A DNA stretch of 64,000 bases from WTGU01 sp965200925 (GCA_965200925.1 OZ241738.1:2232001-2296000), one strand, 5' to 3'. Shown: positions 52,167 through 61,492, numbered from the stretch's first letter. Notes: generated by a model from the sequence alone, not told the origin. Program-made: numbers and translations.

Positions 52167-52999
52167 TGTTCGACGATTTCTTCCTCCGCGCCCTCGTCGG
52201 CGGCGTCGGCGTGGCGCTCGTGACGGGCCCGCTCGGCTGTTTCGTGGTCTGGCGCCGCATGGCCTATTTCGGCGATTCGATCGCGCATGGCGCTCTTCTC
52301 GGCATCGTCCTGGGCCTCGCACTCGACATCGACCTCACCGTCGGCGTGGTCATCGTCTGCGTGGCGTTCGCCCTGCTGTTTTTCCTGCTCGAGCGCCAGC
52401 AGCGGCTGGCCACCGACACCCTGCTGGGGATTCTCGCCCATGGCGCCCTCGCGCTCGGCTTGGTCGCCCTCGGTTTCGTCGAGGCCGGCAGGGTAGACCT
52501 GATGGGCTATCTGTTCGGCGATATCCTCGCCGTCGGCCGCAGCGACCTGATCTGGATCTACGGCGGCGGCGGCGCGGTGCTCGCCGCGACGGCGCTCATC
52601 TGGCGCCCGCTCCTGGCGATCACGGTGAACGAGGAACTCGCGCGCGCCGAAGGCGTGCGAGTCGGCGCGGTGCGCTTCGCCTTCACCCTCCTGATCGCCC
52701 TGGCGATCGCGATCACCATGAAGATCATCGGGCTGGTCCTGATCGTGGCCCTGCTGATCGTTCCGGCGGCGACGGCGCGCCGCCTCGCCCGCTCTCCGGA
52801 ACAGATGGCGCTGCTCGCGAGCGCGGCCGGGGCGGCTTCCGTGATCGGCGGCCTCCACGGCTCGCTCGCCTGGGACACGCCGTCCGGCCCGTCCATCGTG
52901 GTCGCCGCGCTGGCGCTATTCGCGCTCAACCTCGGCGTCGGCGCGGCGGGCGCGGCGGTGGGCGGCCGCGTCGTTGCTTCGCACCGGACGGAGCCCTAG
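52166..52999 (+). CDS. znuB: Zinc ABC transporter permease
   Basis: 277 residues with eight or so helices; GPLGCFVVWRRMAYFGDSIA at the start and LIVALLIVPAATARRLAR near the end are family hallmarks. The ATG overlaps the last A of the znuC stop. The periplasmic ZnuA protein is not encoded in the window, so it must lie elsewhere. Confidence 0.92.
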   Translation: MFDDFFLRALVGGVGVALVTGPLGCFVVWRRMAYFGDSIAHGALLGIVLGLALDIDLTVGVVIVCVAFALLFFLLERQQRLATDTLLGILAHGALALGLVALGFVEAGRVDLMGYLFGDILAVGRSDLIWIYGGGGAVLAATALIWRPLLAITVNEELARAEGVRVGAVRFAFTLLIALAIAITMKIIGLVLIVALLIVPAATARRLARSPEQMALLASAAGAASVIGGLHGSLAWDTPSGPSIVVAALALFALNLGVGAAGAAVGGRVVASHRTEP

Positions 53000-53036
53000 C
53001 CTCGGGCGCCGCCCCGCGAGACCGGAGGAGACGCCG

Positions 53037-53423
53037 ATGGCGGCGAACGCCGACCTGGCCCGGCGGGTGATCGAGCGGCTGCGTTTCAACGAGGCCGGCC
53101 TGGTGCCCGCGATCGCGCAATCGCACGAATCGCGCGACGTGCTGATGCTCGCCTGGATGAACGCGGAAGCGGTACGCGAGACGCTGGCCACCGGCTTCGT
53201 CTGCTACTGGTCGCGTTCGCGCAAGCGGCTCTGGCGCAAGGGGGAGCGCTCAGGCCACGTCCAGCGCCTGGTCGAGCTGCGCTTCGATTGCGATGCCGAT
53301 GCGGTCCTTCTGCTGGTCGAGCAGACCGGCCCGGCCTGCCACACCGGGCGCCCCGCCTGCTTCTTTCACGCCGCGCGCGACGGCGGCATCCGCGTCATCG
53401 CCGCGCCCTCAGACTCGGCCTAA
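53037..53423 (+). CDS. hisI: Phosphoribosyl-AMP cyclohydrolase
   Basis: 128 residues. It has DVLMLAWMNAEAVRETLATG, YWSRSRKRLWRKGERSG, the Mg site DCDADA (Asp84, Asp86, Asp88) and zinc cysteines Cys101 and Cys108 in CHTGRPACF, plus Cys85. It opens the purine ring in histidine biosynthesis. It sits 37 bases after znuB with GGAGGAG before the ATG and no other his genes, so it is likely a Zur-responsive paralogue or simply co-transcribed. Confidence 0.9.
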   Translation: MAANADLARRVIERLRFNEAGLVPAIAQSHESRDVLMLAWMNAEAVRETLATGFVCYWSRSRKRLWRKGERSGHVQRLVELRFDCDADAVLLLVEQTGPACHTGRPACFFHAARDGGIRVIAAPSDSA

Positions 53424-54536
53424 CCGGGCGGGCGCGAGCCGCGCGGCGTCGATCCCGAAGGCCGGGAGCGGCACCGGGAGGGAGCGGCCGGTGGCGAGCG
53501 CCGCGGTGGCGGCGGCCATGGCGGGGGCGGTCATGATGCCCCCGCCGCCCTGGCCGGCGAGCCAGAAGAAACCGGCGGCGGCCGTGTCGAAGCCGGCGAC
53601 CGGTTCGCCATCGCGCACGAAACTCCGCAGCCCCGCCCATTTGGCGCGGATATGCCGGATTTCCAGGGTCGTCGCCTTGGTGATGCGGTCGGCGGCGTGC
53701 GCGATATCCAGTTCGTCCGCCTGGGCGTCGCACGGCTCGGACGGCGTCTCGTCCGCGGGCGAGCCGAGGATGCGGCCGCTCTCGGGCTTGACGTAGAACG
53801 CCTCGTCCACGTCGATCACCATGGGCCAGTCGCCCGTATCGCCCGCCGGCCCGTCAAAGGTGAAGGCCGTCCGGCGTTTCGGACGGAGGCCGATCGGCGC
53901 CACGCCGGCGCGCACCGCCACGGCGTCGCACCACGCGCCCGCCGCGTTGATCACCACCGGGGTGGCGCAGGCACCGGCCGTCGTCTCCGCCCGCCAGACG
54001 CCGCCGGTGCGCGAAAGTGCCGTTGCTTCGGCGCAGGTCGCCAGCCTTCCGCCGCGCGCGCGGAGGCCGCGCAGGAAGCCCTGATGGAGGGCCGCCACGT
54101 CAATCTCGTCCGCGCGCGGCTCCAGCACCGCGCCTGCCGCGTAGCCCTCCCGCAGCACCGGCGCGCGGGCGCGGGCCCCGGCGGAATCGAGGCGGGCGAC
54201 CGTCGGCACGAGGCGGCGGCTTTCCGCGTAGAGCCGGTCGAGGGCGGCGATCTGGTCCGCCCTGCCGACATGCATCACCGGCCGGGGGCGCAGCAGGGGC
54301 GTCTCGGTGAAACCGGGGGGCGGGTTTTCGAAGAAGGCGCGTCCGGCGGCGGTGAGCCCGCGCAGAAGCGGGCCGCCATAGGTCTCCGTGAACATGGCGG
54401 CGGAACGCCCGGTCGCGTGGGCGCCGGCCATCGGCTCCCGCTCCAGGACGACGACGCGGCCATGGCGCGCGAGCGCCCAGGCCGCCGAGGCCCCCGCCAT
54501 GCCCGCGCCGATCACCAGGAAGTCGCACCGTTCCAT
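53409..54536 (-). CDS. FAD-dependent oxidoreductase, DAO family
   Basis: 375 residues. The dinucleotide motif is FLVIGAGMAGASAAWALA, followed by the ATGRSAAMFTETYG segment, and the C-terminal FFWLAGQGGGGIMTAPAM is the FAD-pyrophosphate loop of glycine/D-amino-acid oxidases and dehydrogenases. It oxidises amines of amino acids. ATG 54536 is used; its 3' end overlaps hisI by 15 bases convergently. Confidence 0.9.
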   Translation of the reverse strand: MERCDFLVIGAGMAGASAAWALARHGRVVVLEREPMAGAHATGRSAAMFTETYGGPLLRGLTAAGRAFFENPPPGFTETPLLRPRPVMHVGRADQIAALDRLYAESRRLVPTVARLDSAGARARAPVLREGYAAGAVLEPRADEIDVAALHQGFLRGLRARGGRLATCAEATALSRTGGVWRAETTAGACATPVVINAAGAWCDAVAVRAGVAPIGLRPKRRTAFTFDGPAGDTGDWPMVIDVDEAFYVKPESGRILGSPADETPSEPCDAQADELDIAHAADRITKATTLEIRHIRAKWAGLRSFVRDGEPVAGFDTAAAGFFWLAGQGGGGIMTAPAMAAATAALATGRSLPVPLPAFGIDAARLAPARLGRV

Positions 54537-54750
54537 CGTCACAGCGGCCTCATTATGGCGCACCGAAAGAAGCGTTTATCGTTCGGGAGCGGGGATCGGG
54601 GCGATGCGGAAGGCGGTTCCGGCCTCCGGTGGCGGATTTGGGAGTGCCGCGGCCTGCCCCGCTGTCGACGGGCTGAACGGCGCGTCCGGGGGCGAACCGG
54701 GGGGCCGTTTCGGCGTTTCGCACAAGGCGGAATTTTGGTAAGGGAAGCGC

Positions 54751-55353
54751 ATGAGTTGGGTATCCAGCGAAGTCGTCGGCGTGCTCGGATTTCTCTTGCC
54801 GGGGTTTGTGGCGGCGGCGGTTTTCTATTCGCTCACGTCACATCCCAAGCCCGGCGCGTTCGACCGTGTCATTCAAGCCCTGATATTCACGGTGGCAGGG
54901 CAGACTATCACGGCGGTGGTCGTCTTGGGTATCGGCGGCACGGACGAGAGCACCGAATGGACCAAGGGCTGGGAGTTCGTCCTGTCCGTTATGGTGTCAG
55001 TCGCTCTGGCGTTTCTGGCAGCTTATGTTTTGAACAAGGACGTTGCACACCGCGTTCTTCGCCGCCTCGGCATCACCAGGGAAACCTCTTACCCATCCGA
55101 GTGGTACTCCACGTTCGCGCGGCATCATCGGTGCTATGTCGTGCTACATATGAAAGGAGAACGCCGCCTTTACGGCTGGCCAGAAGAATGGCCCAGCCAC
55201 CCGGGCGAAGGCCATTTTCGAATCGCCGAGGGCGAATGGCTGGAGGACGGGAAGCGAACGTCCGCAACGGGCGTTGCCGCCATTCTGGTGCCCGCCGGCG
55301 ACGTTGAAATGGTGGAATTCATGGAACACTCTGAACGGCTCGAAAGGACGTAA
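54751..55353 (+). CDS. DUF6338-family membrane-anchored protein
   Basis: 200 residues. Three N-terminal hydrophobic stretches (VLGFLLPGFVAAAVFYSL, LIFTVAGQTITAVVVLGI, FVLSVMVSVALAFLAAYVL) are followed by a soluble domain with RRLYGWPEEWPSHPGEGHF, characteristic of DUF6338 proteins, whose function is not established. It is followed four bases later by a proline-rich microprotein and lies tail to tail with the restriction-modification gene. Such pairs recur in defence neighbourhoods (inference). Confidence 0.7.
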   Translation: MSWVSSEVVGVLGFLLPGFVAAAVFYSLTSHPKPGAFDRVIQALIFTVAGQTITAVVVLGIGGTDESTEWTKGWEFVLSVMVSVALAFLAAYVLNKDVAHRVLRRLGITRETSYPSEWYSTFARHHRCYVVLHMKGERRLYGWPEEWPSHPGEGHFRIAEGEWLEDGKRTSATGVAAILVPAGDVEMVEFMEHSERLERT

Positions 55354-55356
55354 ACC

Positions 55357-55482
55357 ATGGCAAAGGAACCGACGCCGCCACCGACGAAGCCCGTGCGTAT
55401 AGCCGATGGCGTGTCGCCTAAACCCGGGACTGCCGTCAAACCGCCTCCGCCCCCGCCTCCGCCTCCGAAGAAGCAAGGCTAA
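55357..55482 (+). CDS. Proline-rich 41-residue protein downstream of DUF6338
   Basis: A complete small frame: ATG 55357, then AKEPTPPPTKPVRIADGV and a run of nine prolines before KKQG. Its stop overlaps the convergent stop of the restriction-modification gene by four bases. The close spacing and consistent ribosome-accessible start make it a likely partner of the DUF6338 protein; its composition suggests a flexible linker or adaptor. Confidence 0.55.
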   Translation: MAKEPTPPPTKPVRIADGVSPKPGTAVKPPPPPPPPPKKQG

Positions 55483-58400
55483 CGGCCGAAGCGCAAGGCA
55501 ATGATCTCCACAATGCGCCGTGCGGTGTCGGTGAAGTGTTGGACTTCTTCGGGGGTGAGGGGGCGAGCGAGGAGGGGGCGTTCGCGGTAGGAGAGCCACT
55601 TCTTGAGCACCCGGTAGCCGCCGAGTTTGTAGCGCCAGACGTTGGCGGGGATGTTGCGCCAGAAGGCGTTGGCGTTCAAGGACACATCGAAGGTGGTGGC
55701 GCCGAGGGTGGGGAGCGTATCGCCGAGGGCGGCGCGTTCCTCCGGGGTGTAGGGGCGTTCGGTGGCGCGGCCTTGGCCGGGCATGACGGCGCCGCCGGGG
55801 CCGAGGTGGCCCCAGCCGGCGGTGAGGGCGAAGTCATCGCCTGTCATGTTGCGGCCGTGCGTGGTGGTGGGGACGGCGATGGCGGCGGCTTCCGGGCGCA
55901 GCGTGCCGGTGGTGACGCCGGGGACGGGGGTTTCGGGGTCGAGGAGGGCCGCGAGTGCGCGGCCGCGTTCCGCCGAGCGGGCGAGGGTTGCCGCGGTGTC
56001 GTCGCTTCCGCCGTCGGGCCAGCCGGGGAGGGGGATGCGGGGCCATTCCATGCGGAGCGCGCCGGCGTTGGCCTCTCGGTAGGCGGGATCGTGGAGGACG
56101 GCGAGGACGTGATGGAACAGGTCGTCCACGCCCAGACCCAGACGTTTCAGATAGCAATGCGCCGCCTCGCTCAGATTGACCCGACGAGCGCCCTCGCCGT
56201 TGCCGCCGAGGTCGTCGTCGCGCAGCCATATGGGAAAGAGGTTGGCGCCGCGTTCGATCAGGTGCAGCGAACCCATATGCGCGGTGACATACGCTTGCGG
56301 TTCCATCTCCTCCTTTCGGAGATGCCGGGCCGCGGACAGCCAAAGGTTTCCCTCGAACGCATGAGGCTTGTAGTCGGCGCGCTTTTCGTCGAGCAGCTTC
56401 GTGTCCTTCTCCCAATACAGCCAGCGGATGTCGAACGGCCGGTAGGCATGACGCACGAACCCGGCCGCGTCCGGCCCGCCGCGTTTGAGCAGCGCGTCGC
56501 GTACCGTGCGGGCGTCGAACCGTGTCGCATCCTTCATCGCCGGCGGATAGCGCCGGGCGATTTCCTCATGGCTCAAGGTTGAATCGAAGTAATCGGCGAT
56601 GCGCGCCTTCAGACGGTCGAGATCGGTGTCGACCAGGAATCCGTTGCGGCTGGTCTTGACGCCGGGGAAGTGCGCCGGGAACAGCTCGGGTAACGCCGGC
56701 CAGTCGAACCAGCCTTCGCTCACCGCCGCCAGTTTGAGCGGCAAACCGAGGCGAAGAGAGGGTTTCAGAGCCGAATAACCCGAATCGATGTCGGGAGCAT
56801 CCAGGCTCCTCAGCATCGCTTGCCGCCTGTCGACGGCGCGCGCCTGATCAAAATCTCGGTACAGGGCGCGCCCGCTCGCCGATGCGCCAGTTCCCGATTT
56901 CGACAGCAACGCGATGCTGGTCCCGACCTTGATCCCCGGCGATTGTCCCGGCAGGGCGAACATCGTTTCGCTGGTCCGCCCGTCGGGTGCGTATTCGGAG
57001 ACGATACGATCACCATGCAAATTGTCGATGCGCACCACATCGAACGCCTCCAGGTAGCGCTCCCGCATCCCCGTGAACGACAATCCGTCCAGCCACGAGT
57101 AGTTCGAGATGAAACACACCACACCTTGGCCCGTCTTCTCGGCGATCCGCCGCTCCGCCATGCGGAAGAAGCGGACATAGAGGTCGTTCAGCCCCTGCCC
57201 CTCCGGACGCCGCACCCGCTTCGTCGAACGGTACGCCTCCGAAAGCTCCCGCTCCTCATCCATCGCCACGCCGGCGAAGCCGTTGTAGGGCGGGTTGCCG
57301 AGGATGACGAGGATGGGACGGTCCCGCTTCACACGCTCCGCCCGGTCGCGCTCCTCCTCCAGTTCCGGGAAGGCGACCAGTTGCTTCTCCCTCTCGGTCG
57401 GCTCCCAACCGGTGAGCGCGTTGGTGAGGAAGACCTGCGCCCGCTCCGTCCCGTCTTCCGCCAGCGGCGCGTCAAGGGCCTGCATCGCCAACCCCACTTG
57501 CAGATGCGCCACCACGAACGGCGCAGGCATCAACTCGAACCCGAACACACGCTCCAGCGCCGCCCGCTTCACCCGCGCCCCCGCCAGCGCGCCCAGGCCC
57601 TGCCCCTCCAGGTTGCCGGCGATGCGCCGCAGGACTTCTGCAAGGTAGGCCCCCGTCCCGCAGCACGGGTCGAGGACGTAGACGTTCTCCGCCGCAAGGC
57701 CGTCGGCGACGCCCAGATCGTCCTTCAACGCCCGGTCCACCTGCGCCACCATGTAGCGCACCACTTCCGAAGGCGTGTACCAGACCCCCAGTTGCTTGCG
57801 CAGATCAGGATCGAAGGCTTCCAGGAACGGTTCGTAGAAGTAGGGAACCGCCGCGCCCTCGTCGAAGCGCCCGAAGAAGGCCGCCCGGTCCACCCGGTCC
57901 AGCGCGGCGGACGTCCAGTCCAGCACCTCCACCAGCCCCAACGGTTGCAGGCGACCGGGGTCGGAAAGCTGCTGGAATAACGCCCGAAGGATCGGCGCGC
58001 GGAGAAGCCACGCCGCTTCGCGCCAACGGAAAGCGTCGGTCGGCGGCGGGGTCTGCCGCGCCCACAGCACCCAGGCCGAGAAGACGCCGTAGAACAGCGT
58101 CTGTACCAGCGTCGAACGGAAGAACCGCGCCCCACGCGCGCCCTCGAAGCGCACCCCCAACGCTCCTTCCAGAGCGGAGCGCACCGAAGCCAGCGCCGGT
58201 GCTTCCCCCGCCGCCTCCACCCGCGCCAGACCGTCGCGGGCGTAGGAGGCCAGCAACCACGCCAAGTCCCGCGGCTCCGCCAGTGCCGCCCGGTGTGCGA
58301 GCGCCCGCGCGAGATATTCGCCCAGCCCCGCGCCCACGTCGCGGGCGAAGGCGCGCGGCTTCTCCAGGCGGGTCGCGAAATCCGCAGCGCTCGCCGCCAG

Positions 58401-58841
58401 GCGCAGGCTCTCCAGACGCGAAGGCCGCCCCGCCGCGTCCTCGCCCACCAACACGAAATCGCGGGTGTTGGTCACCAGCACCAGCCGGTAGCGCCCCCAA
58501 TAGCGGCTCACCTGATCGGAAGCCGCCGTCAGCCACGCATCGTCGCCGGGCGCCTTCACCTCCACCACGCCGCGTTCCGGCGTCTGGCCTTCCCGTGCGC
58601 GCCCCTTCTGTACCTGCTTCGCCGCATAGAGGCCGAAATCGGGATGGCCCGCGCCGTGGTTGGCAAGCTCCTGGACGCAGAACACCTTGGGCCTCAGAGA
58701 AGCGCCGACGGCGTTCAGCAGCCCCGCGAGCGGCCCGTAGCTGGAGCGCTCCTCCGTCCCCCCGCCCGACGCCCGCACCCGCCGCAAATCGGCGAAATAC
58801 GCCTCAACCGCCGCCGTCAATCGCGCGTTCGTCGCCGCCAT
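55479..58841 (-). CDS. Single-chain restriction-modification enzyme (type ISP/IIG-like), without helicase
   Basis: 1120 residues. N-terminal nuclease: Asp68 in GHPDFGLYAAK and Glu94-x-Lys96 in GVVEVKAPGDD (PD-(D/E)XK). A helical connector follows. The gamma-class methyltransferase has SAM motif YVLDPCCGTGAYLAEVL near residue 388 and catalytic ILGNPPYNGF near 515. A C-terminal region typical of type ISP/IIG specificity parts (YKLGGYRVLKKWLSYRERP) ends the protein. There is no helicase between nuclease and methylase, unlike LlaGI-type ISP enzymes. ATG 58841 (AATNARLTAAVEAYFADLRR) preferred over the upstream 58904. It cuts and methylates DNA at an unknown site. Confidence 0.9.
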   Translation of the reverse strand: MAATNARLTAAVEAYFADLRRVRASGGGTEERSSYGPLAGLLNAVGASLRPKVFCVQELANHGAGHPDFGLYAAKQVQKGRAREGQTPERGVVEVKAPGDDAWLTAASDQVSRYWGRYRLVLVTNTRDFVLVGEDAAGRPSRLESLRLAASAADFATRLEKPRAFARDVGAGLGEYLARALAHRAALAEPRDLAWLLASYARDGLARVEAAGEAPALASVRSALEGALGVRFEGARGARFFRSTLVQTLFYGVFSAWVLWARQTPPPTDAFRWREAAWLLRAPILRALFQQLSDPGRLQPLGLVEVLDWTSAALDRVDRAAFFGRFDEGAAVPYFYEPFLEAFDPDLRKQLGVWYTPSEVVRYMVAQVDRALKDDLGVADGLAAENVYVLDPCCGTGAYLAEVLRRIAGNLEGQGLGALAGARVKRAALERVFGFELMPAPFVVAHLQVGLAMQALDAPLAEDGTERAQVFLTNALTGWEPTEREKQLVAFPELEEERDRAERVKRDRPILVILGNPPYNGFAGVAMDEERELSEAYRSTKRVRRPEGQGLNDLYVRFFRMAERRIAEKTGQGVVCFISNYSWLDGLSFTGMRERYLEAFDVVRIDNLHGDRIVSEYAPDGRTSETMFALPGQSPGIKVGTSIALLSKSGTGASASGRALYRDFDQARAVDRRQAMLRSLDAPDIDSGYSALKPSLRLGLPLKLAAVSEGWFDWPALPELFPAHFPGVKTSRNGFLVDTDLDRLKARIADYFDSTLSHEEIARRYPPAMKDATRFDARTVRDALLKRGGPDAAGFVRHAYRPFDIRWLYWEKDTKLLDEKRADYKPHAFEGNLWLSAARHLRKEEMEPQAYVTAHMGSLHLIERGANLFPIWLRDDDLGGNGEGARRVNLSEAAHCYLKRLGLGVDDLFHHVLAVLHDPAYREANAGALRMEWPRIPLPGWPDGGSDDTAATLARSAERGRALAALLDPETPVPGVTTGTLRPEAAAIAVPTTTHGRNMTGDDFALTAGWGHLGPGGAVMPGQGRATERPYTPEERAALGDTLPTLGATTFDVSLNANAFWRNIPANVWRYKLGGYRVLKKWLSYRERPLLARPLTPEEVQHFTDTARRIVEIIALRFGR

Positions 58842-58911
58842 CGCCAACCGTGGCCCACCACGCAAGGGCCGTGTTTTTTCACCATGCGCGCGAAGTGCGC
58901 ACAAAAAGCAG

Positions 58912-58984
58912 CCTGCTCATCCGTGAGAGTCATCCCCGGGTGAAAAAGCGCCGCTCCCAGGGCGGACTCTTACGGATAAGCAGG
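58912..58984. repeat. REP-like inverted repeat upstream of the restriction-modification gene
   Basis: CCTGCTCATCCGTGAGAGTC (58912-58931) and GACTCTTACGGATAAGCAGG (58965-58984) are inverted copies with two mismatches, separated by 33 bp. A third copy occurs at 47814. They form a potential long hairpin 71 bp before the gene's ATG. This could be a REP/BIME-type element or the end of a mobile unit. Confidence 0.6.
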
Positions 58985-59035
58985 AAAAAAACGGCGGGCC
59001 TGGAGACCCGTGCACCGTGTGCGGCCCGTTCCACC

Positions 59036-59368
59036 TCATGCCGGGGCGGCGCGGCGGAGGGCGGAGAGCAGGGCCGGGTCGAGCGGGTCGAGCGGTCGTC
59101 CCGCGATCTCCTCCGCCGCCGCCCAGATGCCGGGCAGGTGCGCGACGACGGCGGTGCGGCCCGAACGGCCACGCACGACGTACTGGCTGCCCGCCCAGTC
59201 CGCCGCCGCGCAGCCGTAATGGTCGAGGATGCGGTCGATCAGCGCGGCGCGGCGGAGGCGCCCGAGATAGCGCGGCCGCCCGCTCTCGGCCTCCGCCGTC
59301 CGGCCCGCGTCGCTGCCCGCTTCCGTCCAGTGCGTCCCGCCGGACATCATGGCACAGAACGCGCACAC
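59036..59368 (-). CDS. Conserved small cysteine-containing protein
   Basis: 110 residues opening MCAFCAMMSGGTHWTEAG, then DHYGCAAADWAGSQYVV and GRPLDPLDPALLSAL, a motif set I recognise as recurring in alphaproteobacterial hypothetical proteins. The CxxC near the start may bind metal. Function unknown. Confidence 0.6.
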   Translation of the reverse strand: MCAFCAMMSGGTHWTEAGSDAGRTAEAESGRPRYLGRLRRAALIDRILDHYGCAAADWAGSQYVVRGRSGRTAVVAHLPGIWAAAEEIAGRPLDPLDPALLSALRRAAPA

Positions 59369-59409
59369 GGTACCCGCCTCCCTCTCCGGTTTCGCGCCCC
59401 GCGGGGTTT

Positions 59410-60501
59410 TCAGGCGGCCAGAGGATACGCCTCGTATTCCGACCGGCAGGGCTGCGTGTCGGTGATGTGGAGCGTGCGCTGCTTCAGCGAAATCATGATC
59501 GAATGGTTGCTTTGCAGGCGCAGCGTCTCCGCCTCGTCCTCGTCATAGTGCGCGCAGATCGAATGCGGATAGGAGAAGTGATCGCCCATCGCCGATTTGA
59601 TGGTGTCGGTGTCCAGCTCCTGCGACTGGCGCAGCAGGCGCTCGAGGCGGACGTGGCGGTACATGGTGTTGGGCCACAGCTTCACCACCTCCGATTCGAC
59701 GTCGAGTTCGCAGAAATGGTTGGAGTGGGTCAGGAGCCCGTCCTCCGGATAGATGAAGGCCTCCTTGTCCGGGCTGGTCTCGATGTCGATGGCGATGCCG
59801 TCCTCATGGGCGATCAGGAAGTTCATGGACACCGACCGGTTGGTGCCGCAGACGCCGAGAATCGCTTCCTGCATGTTGCGGGCGTTGAGGATGTCGCGCA
59901 CCCGCATCCGGTAGGGCTTTTCGTACTCGTACTTGCCGTCTTCCGGCGTCAGCAGCGCGTTGATGACCACGCCGATGCCGTTCTCGTTGACCCCCTGGAG
60001 GCCGCCGATGGTGCCGACCTCGCCGATATGGATGAAGTCCGGCCCGTCGTCCCGCTGCACGCGCGAGACGACGGTGTTGATGTCCTTCACCCAGTCCCAG
60101 TTCTGGCCGATCATGGTGTCGCCGTTCTTCGAGCGCTCGGGCAGCACCGCGAAAGACGTGCAGGCGTCGAGCGCGGTGGGCTGGCACTGCGCCTGCGCGT
60201 CGCTCTTCATCATGTTGACGAGCATCTCGTAGCGGACGTTGAGCAGCGTGATCTCTTCGAGGCTGCGCCCCGAGCCCGCGACCACGCCGTCGATCTCCTC
60301 CCAGAAGATCGGGTCCTTCGGGCGAAGCGCTTCGGCCCACTTCGCCGATTCTGCCATCAGCGCGTCGCGACCGAAGCCGAGAATCGCGAAGCGCTTGAGA
60401 TAGCGTTCGAGGTTCTCGCCGATCTGGGGTGACATCGTCTCGCCGTGGACGCGGCCGCGATCCCTGGGATCGCCTGTCAGATTCAGCACGGGTTTGGTCA
60501 T
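59410..60501 (-). CDS. C45-family peptidase/acyltransferase-like Ntn hydrolase
   Basis: 363 residues. It starts with GDPRDRGRVHGETM. The region LDACTSFAVLPERS provides the presumed nucleophilic Cys of the acyl-CoA:6-aminopenicillanate acyltransferase-type Ntn fold, here preceded by Ala instead of the usual Gly of the autoprocessing site. Then come MIGQNWDWVKDIN and GGLQGVNENGIGVVINALL. Members hydrolyse amide bonds. Because the Gly before Cys is absent, self-cleavage is uncertain. Confidence 0.75.
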   Translation of the reverse strand: MTKPVLNLTGDPRDRGRVHGETMSPQIGENLERYLKRFAILGFGRDALMAESAKWAEALRPKDPIFWEEIDGVVAGSGRSLEEITLLNVRYEMLVNMMKSDAQAQCQPTALDACTSFAVLPERSKNGDTMIGQNWDWVKDINTVVSRVQRDDGPDFIHIGEVGTIGGLQGVNENGIGVVINALLTPEDGKYEYEKPYRMRVRDILNARNMQEAILGVCGTNRSVSMNFLIAHEDGIAIDIETSPDKEAFIYPEDGLLTHSNHFCELDVESEVVKLWPNTMYRHVRLERLLRQSQELDTDTIKSAMGDHFSYPHSICAHYDEDEAETLRLQSNHSIMISLKQRTLHITDTQPCRSEYEAYPLAA

Positions 60502-60664
60502 GGCTCGTCTCCTGTACGGCCGGGCGGGGTGCCCACTGGCGGGCCGCCCGGCCCTTCGCGGAAGCCTAGCCCGCCGGCCGGGCGAAGAGAAGGCGGAACG
60601 GCACGCCTGCCCGCGTTTCTCTGCGGGGCGCGTCTCCACGGGGCGCGGGGTACGAGGATTCGGG

Positions 60665-61492
60665 CTATGCCGACGCCAGTTCGACGAGAAGGCCGTAGTG
60701 ATCGGAAACCGGCACCGTTTCGCCGCCGGGAAGCGGCACGATGCGCGCGCGCAGGACGGTGCGCGCGCTGGCGACGGCGACGGGCCTGCCGCCGCCCCGC
60801 CGGATGAAAATACGGTCCACGCGACGGGCTTCGCCGGTCGCCTTGCCGCGGTTGAGCGGGTTCGCCGGGTCCCAGGTGCCGCCCGCTCCGGTGGCGCCGG
60901 GCGCACCGGCCGCGTCCGTGAAACCGTCCCCCGCCGGCGGCGGGGAATCGCTGTTGAAGTCGCCGGCGAGCACGACGGGGCCCGCGAACGAGGCGCTCGC
61001 GATGGCAACGGCTTCCGCGATCTGCGCGCGCCGGCAGGCGGCGGCGCGGCGGCGGTCGCGCGACCAGGCACCGCCGGCGGTGACGTGGAGATTGACGACG
61101 CGGCAAGGGCCGAGACCGGGCATCCGCACCGTGCAGCAAACCGCGCCGCGCGGGCCGAACAGGCCCTCGTCGAGGGTCTGCCGGGCGAAGGGCGTGCAGG
61201 ATGCCGCCTCGACGGGATGGCGCGAGAGCGTCAGCAGGCCGGTGCCGTAGAACCGGCTGTCCTCGGCAAGGCCGGCGGTATGGGCGTAGTGCTCGCCGAG
61301 TTCCGCCGCGAGCCGCCTTTTGGCGCGGCCCGGGACCAGCTCTTGCAGCAGGACGATATCGGCGTCGAGTGCGCGCAGGGCAGGCGCGAGACGGGCGGCG
61401 CGGGCGTCGACATGCGGCACGTCGCTGTAGAGGGGAAGGCCGAACAGGCGGAGCCGGGTGAGGCCGGTGTTCAGGGTGAGGATGCGCAGCAC
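60665..61492 (-). CDS. Endonuclease/exonuclease/phosphatase (EEP) family protein
   Basis: 275 residues. Conserved catalytic features: LNTG, ADIVLLQELVPGRA (metal-binding Glu), VVNLHVTAGG, VLAGDFNSDSP (Asp-Phe-Asn) and VSDHYGLLVEL (His). It cleaves phosphodiester or phosphomonoester bonds; nucleic acid or lipid substrates are both possible. GTG 61492 chosen as it lies just after the upstream monooxygenase stop. Confidence 0.8.
   Translation of the reverse strand: MLRILTLNTGLTRLRLFGLPLYSDVPHVDARAARLAPALRALDADIVLLQELVPGRAKRRLAAELGEHYAHTAGLAEDSRFYGTGLLTLSRHPVEAASCTPFARQTLDEGLFGPRGAVCCTVRMPGLGPCRVVNLHVTAGGAWSRDRRRAAACRRAQIAEAVAIASASFAGPVVLAGDFNSDSPPPAGDGFTDAAGAPGATGAGGTWDPANPLNRGKATGEARRVDRIFIRRGGGRPVAVASARTVLRARIVPLPGGETVPVSDHYGLLVELASA

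Noticed and set aside
58842..58904. Upstream start of the restriction-modification gene
   Set aside because: The extra 21 residues are basic low-complexity sequence, whereas ATG 58841 opens a protein-like helix.
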